Below, piece after piece: positions 51,347 to 63,082 of a DNA stretch of 64,000 nucleotides. How positions within the stretch are numbered: position 1 is the first letter of the stretch; each line of letters begins with the position of its first letter. The stretch is from Hyperoplus lanceolatus. Lineage: Eukaryota; Chordata; Actinopteri; Uranoscopiformes; Ammodytidae. The translations under genes and the position numbers were made by a program. The notes beneath the pieces are model-generated. The model saw nothing but the letters and a program-made list of their open reading frames with translations. It made no database searches and was not told the origin of the DNA. The DNA is taken from assembly GCA_026929865.2 (NCBI GenBank), contig CM049413.1, positions 17,086,001 to 17,150,000 of the forward strand, in the 5' to 3' direction.

Positions 51347-53157
51347 TTTTCAAATAAGAAAATCAGCCATCGACTTAGCCTGACTCGATGTGCATGTTCA
51401 GAGTTGCTGCTACTGTAAATTAGAGGATAATTAGGAAAAAGGAGTGAAGAACATTGAGTGTTTTAAAGAGTGTATGTGAGCTTTAGAGTTCCCCTCAGGG
51501 GATACGGTAGAAAAAAAATACATTACTGTATATACCACAGTATCCAAGCGTACAACAACTTTGTCAATCAATACAAAAACTGTCAATGGTGCAACGATGG
51601 TTGTAAAAGCCCAGATCGACAGTAAACTGCTGACTGAAATCAATTCCACACTGTCAATATGTAACTATCTGCTCTTGATTTGTGAGAACTGAAGCAAAAG
51701 GAAAAGCAGATACTTATTTGCCTCTAGGGATTGCTCGCATTTTTCATCTTCAAAGCTTATGCTTGAATTCAGGTTGGGTGTCTGACTTAACATCTTCGAG
51801 GCAAGTACGTGTCGTTGAGTCAGCCATGACAGCAGTCTGTCTGACACCCTCTCCGTCCAGCTGCATCAATGCTGCAGGTGGGAAGTCACTTGGTGGGTCT
51901 CTGTCTCTCACTGTCTCTCTCCATCACTCACACCTTTTTATTTCTTCCTCAGTCTTTTTTTTTTTACCCATAATGCGAAGTGTACAGTCAGACCAGATAG
52001 ACTTGATTCTTGCGGATCTACAACAGATGGGTGATGAGACTGAGTTTCTTCCACTGTACCACCCAGGTTTAGCAATGTATCTCGTGTGGATCTTGTGTGG
52101 ATCCTGGGTGATCCGCTGGTTGGATGAGTGGCTATTTTTCACTAAGAACCAGCTTACGTAGCTGATCACCGAGCTCTGTTATTTCAGACAAGGGTCATGA
52201 CAAGGAGTGCTATTTGAACAATTTTCCTGCCTCCTAGCTTCCTATAATTCCTGTATTTTAAAGACCTGGGGATGTACAGAATAGCCTATGTGGATTTAAT
52301 AATGTTATTATATGTCTTATCAGCCAGTAATGCAATTTACATTCTAATATGTATAGCTGTTTATCAAATTAAACATAGTAGTGTGATCAGAAATATAAAA
52401 ATCATCACAGATTACTATTGTTTCATGCTGAAATAAGTCCTACAGCATAGTCTGGAGCACAATATACAAAAGGTCACACACCAAACTAGAATTGCTTTTA
52501 AAGGCTCTGCAAATGGCAATAGTGCCAAAGCTGATACATTTGTTTCGGACCAGTTTTGTTTTTATTTGACGCTTCACTGCACATCTCTGTCCAGATAGGG
52601 TGCAATGTGTTTTCCTAACTGAGCAAACAGGCTAAACCAGTACATACAGGTGCACATGCATACTAATAAAACAACCATGTGTGCACAAATGCGCAAGGAT
52701 AAATTAAAAACAGGCATAAACAAACATGTGCATGCAGATACACGTGCAAGATAAACAAGGACGAGAGCATTCAAATCACTCTGAAACGCCCCAAACTGTA
52801 GGGGGGGGAGGGGTAATAAAACTTTCCCTTAGTCAATGGAGTCTGTGCACTAGTGTGTGTGCGCGCGTGTGTGTCATTTGCTGCTCTCAGCGGTGTGGGA
52901 GGTCTGATTTGTAGCAGTAATATCGACAAGCTGGGCCTTGGAATGAGGTCTTTCCTTCGGGGAGTCCTCCTACTCTTTCGTGCCTGCACAGAAATGCTCA
53001 TACAAAGAAAAAACACATAAAAACAAAACTAGGTTTGGATAAAGAGTTGTGAGGTTACTTCCAACGATGGCAACCAATCCTTAATGTAACACCTAATCCT
53101 CCTTTCCTTCAGTCCAGGCTTTACCTTAAAAAGAGAGCTGGTCACACAAGCATTAAC
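51347..53157. other. Unique sequence, no gene recognised
   Basis: About 1.8 kb. It holds the longest frame not made of microsatellite (159 codons, 51682-52161), which I do not accept as a gene. A G-rich patch lies at 52801-52813. Confidence 0.5.
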
Positions 53158-53162
53158 CATGG

Positions 53163-53724
53163 TGTCAGGGTTTCAGGGAAAGACAGACAAGAACCCAATT
53201 GCAGGACACAGGAAACAGTTCAGATTCAAAAAATAGATTTTAATGAAGTGGATGACAAACCAGGGAGTAAGACAGCATGGCAAACGAGTCCAGTTGGGGC
53301 AGGCAAAAGGAAAAGTCCAAAGAAAGGTCGAAACACGAACAGGCAAGCAGATATTTTTTGGGCATTTTTATGCTTTATTGATAGTGCAGAGAGACAGAGG
53401 TGAACTGGGGCAGAGAGGGGAGTGACATGCAGAGAAAGACCACGGGTGGGAATCGAACCCAGGTCTGCTGCTGGGCCCGGGAGGGGGACGCCTTACCGAC
53501 TGAGCTAAAGGCGCCCCCCACACTAGGACATCTGACAATCTGGCAACTGAGGGAACTGAACTGAGATATATACTGGGGCTGATTAACTGATGAGGAGCAG
53601 GTGAGTGTGGGGCAGACCAGGTGAATGTAATTAACAGGGAGTGCAGAGCAGGAGGGAGTGGCCGGGTCTGAAATGACATGAGAGTTGGAAAGGAAACCAG
53701 TAAATACTGGCTGAAGTTGTGACA
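53163..53724 (-). mobile_element. Solo LTR fossil (probably Ty3/gypsy-like) with nested SINE
   Basis: Bounded by TGTCA at 53163 and TGACA at 53724, the TG...CA ends typical of long terminal repeats. It is flanked by an exact 5-bp target duplication CATGG (53158-53162 and 53725-53729). Without the nested SINE it is about 395 bp long. On the minus strand a TATA-like word (TATATATCTCAG, around 53563-53574) and a downstream ATTAAA poly(A)-like word (around 53238) lie in promoter-to-terminator order, which sets the orientation. No internal retroviral or gag-pol sequence is present, so this is what remains after recombination between two LTRs. Family is inferred from duplication length only; a DNA element with short inverted ends is the less likely alternative. 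Confidence 0.65.
53353..53519 (-). mobile_element. tRNA-derived SINE nested in the solo LTR
   Basis: On the minus strand the head reads GGCGCCTTTAGCTCAGTCGG, with A box TAGCTCAGTCGG (53496-53507) and B box GGTTCGATTCC (53449-53459). The body follows (GTCTTTCTCTGCATGTCACT) and the tail CTATCAATAAAGCATAAAAA ends at about 53353 with an A-rich stretch. About 165 bp. It differs from the SINE at 48119 in head and tail, so the window holds two SINE families. It is not a tRNA gene: the anticodon region is G/C-rich and unpaired, and a SINE body and tail follow. Confidence 0.85.
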
Positions 53725-53729
53725 CATGG

Positions 53730-54475
53730 CTACATTTCATGTTGACATTCATTTTCAATGGAATCACTACAACCAGTGGATTTGCTCAGAAGAGTAAACG
53801 GCTGCACAATTTCGACATAAAAAAAACAGAGAAGGCCATCTAGACAGTGACCTTTGACGATACAGAGTCCAAGATGGAGAATAATACAGTATGATAGATG
53901 ATGAGCTAGCTGTGTAACACCATCAAGCAAACAGCCATAAGACAGGAGCCAACCGTACTAATTTGTCTGTAGTAGTTTATCAACTACTAGCCCTACTAGT
54001 ACCCACTACATCACCAAGCGTTGTGAGGACATGTGTGGATGAATCTCTCTGTGCTACTTTCTGGAGTGACTGAGCCCTAAATAAGACATAATTCTAATTC
54101 CAATCTCCACCACCCAGCTGAAAAAGTGGCCTGTTTGGTTTTTGAAGAACATTTTCCGCTATCAGGCAGACCTAGAATGCACACAGTGTTCTCACACCAA
54201 AGTCAAACTCCACATTTAACATCAGGACAGCTCCACACACATTTACACACATTTCTAACCCGCGCTTGCAACTTTAAATGCAGGGGTAGAGATACAAGGG
54301 AAACTGACAATCAGACAGGAAAACATATTCGTCTGTAACACCTTGTATATCGGAGAGATCTCGGTTGTCCACACTTCTCGTTCACACCCTGTTCTTCTAC
54401 TGACACATTGTCCAATTAAACTTCTAAAGTCTGACACTCACACTGCCTGTTCTTTGGAGTATCTGGGGTATTTTT

Positions 54476-54477
<2 letters not shown>
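53730..54477. other. Unique sequence, no gene recognised
   Basis: No repeat or domain seen. Confidence 0.5.
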
Positions 54478-54558
<81 letters not shown>

Positions 54559-54570
54559 TGTGTGTGTGTG
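54478..54570. repeat. (GT)n with CGCG interruption
   Basis: Perfect GT tract to 54554, a CGCG break, then GT to 54570. Confidence 0.98.
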
Positions 54571-54666
54571 CTCCACGATTTACCATCCCGGCAGTTCTGT
54601 CATCCATTGGATGGATTCCTGTTTGACTGAAACTGCAAAACTTTTAAAAAGTATGACACAGCTAAA

Positions 54667-54699
54667 AAACAAACAAACAAACAAACAAACAAACAAACA
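54667..54699. repeat. (AAAC)8 tetranucleotide repeat
   Basis: Perfect AAAC units. Confidence 0.97.
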
Positions 54700-55790
54700 G
54701 CCCACTTCCCTCCACCTCCATCCAACCCCATGCTATAAGAGAGACCTAAAGGGAGCTTTTCATATCCTCTATCTTTGTATTGCATCCTCTCTGGAGTCAC
54801 TTTAAAAACATATTAAGCTGTTTGTTGTTTTCATACCAAGTCTTATCCATGAAGCTCAGCCAAACTACAGATAGAAAATAAAACAATTCTTGCGATGCCA
54901 AATGGCTCATCCTCAACCACAGTTAGGCTGGGGAAATTTCCGGAAGGAAAAGTCACCTTCAACTGAGTGCGGAGAACAGGTCCAATCCACTTCCATGAGG
55001 TTGATTATTTAATTCACAGATTTGGGACATATAGGTGACAGCGTTTTCTCCCTAACATGAAAATTGTATTTACAGTAATCTTCTTTTTTTCGTCTTCGTT
55101 TTTATATAATAATGTGATTTTAATGTTTCATTCGCAGCATATAGTGAGGCAAAGTATATCAAACATAATCATGCGATTTCCAGGTGGCTGGCTAAGGCTG
55201 ATTGACAAGTCCATTCATTTTCTTTCCGGGTGCAAAAAAGCTTGAGGAGATAATAAAGCCCAGGAGACCCAAGAGTATTTCAAAAGAACAGGGGCCATCG
55301 AAGGTGCAAAAATCCTGCTCAACACAGAACCATGAAGATCTGAATAAAGACAAAAAAAATGATTGTCACTCACTGGCAGGACATTTCCAGAGGTTATCGG
55401 AAACATGGTGAACATCTGAGCAGGTATACGTATCTGTATGTGTATAGCAATGTGAATATGCATGTGCGTTTGATAGCGAATGTGTGTGTGTGTGAAAGTG
55501 ACTGGTTGAGTGCACACATCCACGCAGGATTTCAGAAACACTGGATTATTTTTCCCTCTGCGCCGTGAAAGAATCTCCTTTTAATCCACAAATGAGAAGT
55601 CAAGAAGGGGACAGCAGCTCGGAGATGAAATGGTTATTTCTGAGTCAAAGAAAGTGTTTTCTGCTAATACTGTAACAACCAAAGTGCCCTCCAATTATTG
55701 GAAAAGGAGACGCTCTGTGAACGGACTCATTGAGTCACCATGGTGTGATAGTCCGGTGCCAGTTTTGAAAAAAAGTTAAAAAAAAGAACT
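54700..55790. other. Unique sequence, no gene recognised
   Basis: About 1.1 kb, nothing seen. Confidence 0.5.
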
Positions 55791-55839
55791 GACACAGCAA
55801 GCTCTGAAACTGCAACAGCAAAAGGCTGCTGTTTATTGT

Positions 55840-55995
55840 GCAGGATTTGGGTGCTGCCCATTGAAGGCAGTGACAATTTTTCTATCTGACCAATCAATGG
55901 TCTGCAGTGTTTAACATTACACTTTAGGATCTAGTGTCTGGAACCTTTACAGAGTAGGTACCAAAACAGTAAGTACCAGGTACTTTTTCATAGTT
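55840..55995. repeat. Degenerate fish interspersed repeat (GGTACC type)
   Basis: TGACCAATCAATGGTCTGCA, GTGTTTAACATTACACTTTA, GTCTGGAACCTTTACAGAG, TAGGTACCAAAACAGTA and AGTACCAGGTACTTTTT follow in the order of a GGTACC-rich non-autonomous element I recall from fishes. The other end was not found. Confidence 0.4.
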
Positions 55996-56002
55996 TAAAA
56001 CT

Positions 56003-56051
56003 AGTAGAAGAGTAGAGTAGAGTAGAGTACAGTAGAGTAGAGTAGGGTAGA
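56003..56051. repeat. (AGAGT)9 pentanucleotide repeat
   Basis: About nine to ten AGTAG/AGAGT units with two single-base changes (ACAGT, AGGGT). Confidence 0.95.
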
Positions 56052-56634
56052 GATATGTGACAGTTATACTGTATTGTTCAGAGTCCATTCCAACAAAAAG
56101 AAAAAACAAGATGGAGGGTTCAATGAAGGATGAAAACAAAGATACCTAGATGAAGACAGGCATATTAGGGACAGTATTGGAAGAGGTGAAGCAGAATGAG
56201 TGCGTGAGAACGGGGGATCTGGCGAGAGCTGCTTTTGGCCTTGTTGGGGAGCTGATACATCCACAGCCATTTGACTCCTGCCAGACACCGCCCCACACGC
56301 AAACACCTACTCACATACGCACACTACATCTCCATCTGTTTGACTTGTGCCAGTTGCTCATTTTCAATTACCCAGCATGCCTCAGAGAACGATGCCTTTT
56401 CAATGAGGGCTGTGAAAGAGCGACAGATGGACAAACTCAATATACCGATAAAGACTTAGGCGACAGGGAAGAGGCGACAGTGACTAACATGATCCTCTTA
56501 GTCACCTGAGTTTTATATTCTGTCTTAACCTGCATGAGACTTTTGGATAGCTGGAACCTGTCCGGTGGAGTTTATCTCGTTAAGAGCATAATTTCAGCAG
56601 GCACAATGTGGTTTGGGTTATAAAGGGCCTAGCA
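56052..56634. other. Unique sequence, no gene recognised
   Basis: Frames on both strands overlap and have no domain. Confidence 0.5.

Positions 56635-56669
<35 letters not shown>
56635..56669. repeat. (TA)13(CA)4 microsatellite
   Basis: Perfect AT tract changing to AC. Confidence 0.96.
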
Positions 56670-58338
56670 AAGCAGTAACATGTTGTTTTAGTTGTTTTTC
56701 TTAATGTGTTCCAAATGAGTCAATGCTGTAAAAATAAAACATTCATTTGTGGCATGGGACATATCCATATGTTTTATCAAACAAGATGATTATGCCATTA
56801 TGCATTTGTATGGGTCTGGAGCCTATTATACTGAAAAGTGTTGCAACAGTATCAAATAATCTGTTATCATTACTGTTAGGACAGAAAATGTAATTTCGAT
56901 AGGAAATGAAAAGAAAAATTGTCCCAACAATTTACTTAGATAAACATTTAACCCCTTTTGCATAATATCCAAATCATTCTTAACAAATAATATTAACGTC
57001 AACGTTCTCAGATGTCTCAATACCAGTGGACGTGAAAGAACCTGAACAAAGTAGATAACAAGATAACATATAAACACAAACTAATTTGCCAAAACTGGTG
57101 AGACTAAAAGCAGCCGCATACTCACGCCGCCATGTTCCAATGGGTTAGGTTTAAGAAAACAAACAAACAAACAGGAAAGCGGGAAATGTGGGTAAGGTGA
57201 AGAAGAGAATAACTAAACAGCGATGCTTGATTTACATGCCATGGACTAACCTGCCTAAGGCAAAACCTTAAATTCTTTAGTTTAACACATCCGTTCATAC
57301 CCACCTAGGCAGATGAAAATTCAACTCTGTGTGCCTGTTTTTCTGTAATAGTTATCTCAGGCCTCAAGTGAGTCATGGTCACTGCATTGCAATAAGTCGG
57401 CTGCTGAGAACAGCATAAATTCAAAGACTCAAGGCCCAGTGTGGCTAGTAACTTAACCTCCATAAATCCTTTTTTTGGTCATTAAGATATTCCTAGGAGT
57501 AAAAGTGGCTAAAGCGTCACAGCTCCAGTTGTTCCTGTGTGGAGTTGGGGGAGCGTTGATTAACGTGTGTTGGTTTCCATTCTGCTGACTCATTCGGGGA
57601 GCAGCTTTTCCCCCCACCTTGTTTAAGTACGAGGGCAGATAAAGGGCTGCACTTGGTCAAACAAGCCGAAGAGTGTGCGATCGGCTAATTAGAGCTGTGT
57701 GGCCCAGGCCTGCGTGTGTGGGGGGGATACATTTTGGCTTGTTCACAGTTAAGCTGTGTAAAATGAATAGGGCAACAGCAGCCAGGAACTGCTGGTTTTA
57801 AAAACAAATCAAACACACTTAGATAAAAAGAGAGAACAGAACACCAAAGGCTTCACCGCATGTTGGCTCAACATGAAACTAAAAGAGTTACATGCGCACA
57901 CCCACCCACACCCATGAACAAATTGGCGTGATGAAATGCACAGGAGAAGAACAACACAACATGGTTTACGTGCTTCCAAAATCTAACATCATTCCGGCTT
58001 CCAACCCTTCCTCCCTCCCCTGTCTCTGCTCAGCTGCTGTAAGTAGGGCACATCAATTTTTCACACTGCCTCTGTCTCTCACTCCGTCTGTGGCTGTGAC
58101 CATAGCACCTGTCTGGGCCATACGTGTCATCATCCGGCTTTTCCGTACGTCCCAATTCACAAATCTTCAAGTCTTTTACTCCCCTCTGCTTCTCTGTGGT
58201 CCTATCTGTATGCTTCCCCATCCATCATAATCACTTTCTATGCAGTTGCTCTTCCCTCATCTGTGAATCTCTAACAGTAACACGGCCATCCATCCTCTTA
58301 ACATTATGCAATATGCAATAATCACAGAGGCAGGAAAA
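56670..58338. other. Unique sequence, no gene recognised
   Basis: About 1.7 kb. A short (AAAC)5 lies at 57151-57171. No coding evidence. Confidence 0.5.
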
Positions 58339-58371
58339 CACACATACACACAAACACACACACACACACAC
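58339..58371. repeat. Imperfect (CA)n
   Basis: CA units with TA and AAA interruptions. Confidence 0.9.
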
Positions 58372-58478
58372 TGACTTTCACATGCCTTGCTGGGCTGGCT
58401 CGATAATGACATGGAGATTAAATGGCACAGAGAAAGCATGGACTTACTGATACTGCACTTTACACACATTCACCCACA

Positions 58479-59035
<557 letters not shown>

Positions 59036-59089
<54 letters not shown>
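59036..59089. repeat. (CA)27 microsatellite
   Basis: Perfect tract, 77 bp before the TA-flanked element at 59169. Confidence 0.98.
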
Positions 59090-59091
<2 letters not shown>

Positions 59092-59168
59092 GTATCGATG
59101 TGACAGAATATCTTACCCCTGTATCACTTTTCCATTATTCATTGGTTAATCTTATTTTCCTGCTTGTA

Positions 59169-60114
59169 GGGGAGAACGGGGTAATTTGTCACATGGGTTG
59201 GATGTCACATTCGTTATATCTCACCACCAGAGCGCGCTAGCTCTGAAATGTTGATATAAAAAAGGTCCAGAATTGGGATCAGAGGTCACATACATAGACT
59301 TCCTTGGAGGAAGACAGCTGCATTTCAGGTGAGAGGATGTTTTGTGTTTTTCATGTCAAATTCAAAATATTTTGCTTCTCAGTATTTTTCTTCTAGGCTT
59401 TTACACAATGGGTTTATAACAAAACACTTGTTACCCTCAGAAAGGGTGAAGGGTAAACTATAGTTTAGATTGTGGTTAGCAAGCTAATTAGTTGTCAGAT
59501 GGTTGTTGGCCTTGATGCTAGCAAGAAATTCAGGTTGGGGTTGGTCGTCAAATTTTTGGGGGGGTTGGTTGTCACATGTTATATCAAGGCTGCAGCCAGA
59601 AAAGGAACCCAATAACGAAATAAATTGCCAAGCTGTATCCTCACTGACACCCCAGAGAAGGAAAGAATAGAGCAGGAAAAGGCAGCTAGCAAGCAAAAGA
59701 AAAAAGGGCAACAAAATCAAAACAACCCAGTGCAACCCAAACTAGACCAGCTGCCAAGGCTACAGTAAGTTATGTTGGCCTATTTGTCAACTTGACAATG
59801 CAATTAAACTTTCAAATTTGGTTCTGCCTCATTGCCTTCTTTTTAAGATTTTTCCCATTAAGATAACATTGTGACAAACAACCCCATAGTGTGTGACAAC
59901 CGACCCCTTGATGGGGTTGGTTGTCACAATGTGTCAGAGTGTCTTTGATGGTAAATTACTTCTTCATTACAATAAGTTGGAAAAAAAGAGAGACACACAT
60001 TTCTAGCCAACACCTTAAGCTTGAATTTAATGTAGGAATGGCTATTGACAGATGTTTTGGTGATGAGCAATTCTCACTAGAGTAAAAAGTGTGCCTACTT
60101 ACCCCGTTCTCCCC
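59169..60114 (+). mobile_element. TA-flanked DNA transposon remnant, possibly pogo-like
   Basis: Begins GGGGAGAACGGGGTAA and ends TTACCCCGTTCTCCCC, perfect 16-bp terminal inverted repeats. TA lies directly outside on both sides (59167-59168 and 60115-60116), as for Tc1/mariner/pogo elements. The 946-bp interior carries at least six copies of GGGGTTGGTTGTCACAT or close variants, in both orientations. Around 59594-59745 a broken frame reads SSLTPQRRKE, a stop, then SRKRQLASKRKKGNK. This resembles the basic C-terminal tail with a TP..R motif found in pogo/Tigger transposases, but the match is short and from memory. No catalytic domain is left, so it is non-autonomous. Confidence 0.8.
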
Positions 60115-60116
60115 TA

Positions 60117-61084
60117 TACGTTTTTATCAATTTATTAGGATCATTTAATGACTGTTGCAGTTCTCTTATGTACTGAACAGCAGACACTAAAATTGTGTTT
60201 CTGTGTCATTAAGTTATTGAGTCTTACAATACCCCAATAATTAAGTCAATAATAAGGACAAGTGTCCTCTACAGTCAAACCACTGTGTAAAACCCTGCAC
60301 AAACACACATACTGTACAAGACTTCATGGAACAAGCGAGGAGATGACTGAAAATAATAAAAGACGCCCATCATTTGGAGGAAACAGGTCCAACCGCTAAT
60401 TAAATGTCTTCTAAAACTCATCTTTAATGCACTTTTCTGATGCAGCTTGTGATAAATGTCAGGTCAATTGACATCACGGTTAAGGTTCACAGCCCGGCAG
60501 TTGATCCAACTTTTTCCTGACAGAAATATGGTCCGGGTGTGACAGGGCCGAGCCTTCACCGGAGGCTTCCACTGCGACAATGCTAAATAATTCATACAAA
60601 TGGGGCAGTTTTGAAAAGCCTTAACCCACCTGAGTTGACCTATCCAACATTGTAAAGAAGGTAAGTCGCAGGCTTGCATTGAATACTATACTCTCATTCC
60701 AGCCTTCTTCAAAGTTAATATGGCTCTGAAAGGGCCCACCTGGGATCTTCTTCACATTAATATTTGGGCCTTTGCTGGAGCAGCGGGAGGAGGTCAGTGC
60801 AGGTCATGTGGATGATGCTTGAATAAAGTCAGAAAAACCCATGAAACAAAACGGTTTATCTTAAACTTTACGAATTAGATGGTTTTTCAAATGTATTTAT
60901 TCATGTCTGGGTTAAGAAACATTATGAGTAATAAGTGAGGCATGTAAAATACTTCTTAGTGGGAGGAAAAGGGTCGGAGGGGTGTCACCTCGTCAATGGC
61001 AACATGCAAAAATGACAGCTATGAGATAGCTGAAGCTGGTTAAATAAAGAGGTCTAGAGATGGTTATGTGGTGTCAGTGGAGAG
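60117..61084. other. Unique sequence, no gene recognised
   Basis: No repeat or coding signal seen. Confidence 0.5.
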
Positions 61085-61710
61085 ATGATCCTTTTGTCAA
61101 CCAAGGATTGGAGCCGAGGACAGGACCCAATACACAGAGACAGACGGAGGAAGGGAGGATGGGATAACACTTGGCGGCGGAGGCACAAACAAGAAATAGA
61201 AGTCGAGAGGGAAAGACAAACAGCAGAGAAAGAAAAAGAGTGAAAGGAGACGATGGAGTGATTAGACAGATGGCGTGTGTAAACACAGGGGAGAGAGTGA
61301 GAGAGGAGAGAGCGAGAGGAAGGAGGACAAGATGAGTGCCGAGCGACAGTGGAGAAGGATGAAACTGGGAGCAGATCGTGTGTGGAGTGTGCAGAAGCGA
61401 AGACTAGCTGGGGGGCTTTGAGATACTGTATGAAGCAATAAAACAAGCACACATGAAAAGAGAGTCGGAGGGAGGGAGGGCAAAAGAGGGAATTATATGT
61501 ACGACAAAGAAAAATGAAGACAGGCCAGAATCATAAAGACAATGGTGTATGTGCGAAAGTATACACACAGAAGAAAGAACAGAGGGAGAGGGGGAAGAGC
61601 AGAGATGATAGGAGAAAAAAGGGAAAAACAAGGATGCAATGAGATAAAATGGGGGGGGGGGGCGAGGAAAGAGAGGATTGAGACGTGAAAGGGCAGCGGA
61701 GCAGCAGAAA
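61085..61710. repeat. Purine-rich domain with G12 run
   Basis: About 600 bp in which the plus strand is mostly A and G (GGAGAGAGTGAGAGAGGAG-type words), with G12 at 61651-61662. Minus-strand frames rich in Ser, Leu and Phe (61054-61879) are by-products of this composition. Confidence 0.8.
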
Positions 61711-62063
61711 TCAATTCCCGCTGGGTGCCGTAGGATCGGGGGCAGTCGAGTGCAAATGCTACATTATAAACGCTCAGTAGGCTATGGCCGCAACACAAGC
61801 CATCAATTTGCCCTGGATGTGCAATGAAAAATATCCTTGTTGCTTTGCTTCCAAGCGGGTAGAGTTGCTGTTGACTCACTGTATGTACAGGCAGTGGGGT
61901 GTACGTCTATTACCAGGGTTCAACACAACTTGTTTTTCAGATCTACTGGCCCGCAGGGCCAGTAGATCCGAGTTTTACTGGCCCCTTGTATATTTTCACG
62001 GGCCCTGCACACACTTTTTTTTCTTCATAATTTAGTGTAAATAATTATGTATTAGAAAATTTA

Positions 62064-62140
62064 AGAAAAATAACCAGATCTAAAGGGAATATCTATACTG
62101 TAACAGTATAGATATTCCCTTTAGATTTGGTTATTTTTCT
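62064..62140. repeat. Near-perfect 37-bp inverted repeat (hairpin)
   Basis: Arms 62064-62100 and 62104-62140 are reverse complements with one mismatch in 37, around the 3-nt centre TAA. The arms contain GATATTCCCTTTAGAT on the right and ATCTAAAGGGAATATC on the left. Confidence 0.98.
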
Positions 62141-62507
62141 TTTAGTTAATTATATGAAATGTTGAGATTGCTCATACACATAATATAAAACCAGGCAAAC
62201 ATATTGAATTCGAAGCCTAGGCCTACGTGGAAGGGGTGGGCCAGTATTTTAAAGTCCAGTAATTTGATTAATGTTTTTATTCTTGAATTTGGGCAGTTTA
62301 ATGAATAGTTCACCTGCAGAAGTCATGATCAAACATAGTGAAAAATAAGAGATGAAGGTCTGATCAGTCTTTGTGATGTGGTAGGCTGTTTTTATTACTA
62401 TATGCATTAGGGATGTGAATGTGTCGACCGAATGACCGGTTTTCCAATTACGCTCAAGTTGACTTTAAAAATAGAATAGATAGGTCGTGAGCGCGCTGCA
62501 GGAGCGT

Positions 62508-63082
62508 CACTTCAGCATGAAGTGTCAGCTTCACATAAGAGTCCGGTGTGGGACCATTTTTTCAAACTATTGACAATGCAGTGCAAAATATGCAGCATAA
62601 GTTAAACGCTCGTCTAAGACTATGACGTTAAATCACCTTAGAAACACACAACACCTTCGTCCGAGCATAGCAGCGTTTCACCGTGAGATCTCGCCAGTGA
62701 GTGAGCGAGTGAGCCGCCGCGCAGAAGAACTGTGGTTTGTGGCTAAAATAATAACCGGGTATATTCCCCTCGTTAGCGATTTCAATGGGAAATACTTCCG
62801 CGATCTGACTGTATGTCTCGAGCCTGAAAACATAGTGCCATGTCGGCAGACAAACTGCGCGACTAAAGGAACTGTCCAGTGATCCGAGTCCCTCCGTTAG
62901 TTTCTGTCTACAACCGACACAATCACCGGGGACGCATACACAGCGGTTAAAAACAATTTGTATTACCATTACGGCTTTGATGCAAATACTGTAACATTAC
63001 GGCGGCAGCTAAAGGAAAAGCGCAGTTATCACTTCATTTTCTGCACCTCAACCTCTGCTGTGGGAAGAAAGAAAGGGGGCAA
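62508..63082 (+). pseudogene. hAT transposase remnant: BED zinc finger and start of catalytic region
   Basis: From 62508 the frame reads SASHKSPVWDHFF then QCKIC, the start of a BED zinc finger (aromatic W..HF and the first Cys pair), and stops near 62600. In another frame at 62622-62882 follow TLNHLRNTQH (the HL...H half of the finger) and VAKIITGYIPLVSDF, KYFRDLTVCLEP and NIVPCRQT. These match the hAT pattern of a short helical domain before the catalytic core (typically PFSVVE..FR.L...L.P.Y.LPSR). In a third register 62913-63082 reads TTDTITGDAYTAVKNN and LRRQLKEKRSYHF, possibly the region of the first catalytic Asp (TTD.W). It ends at a GTAAGT. At least two frameshifts and several stops; not functional. 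Confidence 0.6.

Noticed and set aside
51682-52161. 159-codon frame not made of microsatellite
   Set aside because: Composition is ordinary, there is no domain, and an overlapping minus-strand frame exists. I cannot support it as an exon.
53440-53519. Possible minus-strand tRNA gene
   Set aside because: The anticodon arm does not fold and a SINE body and tail follow it inside an LTR.
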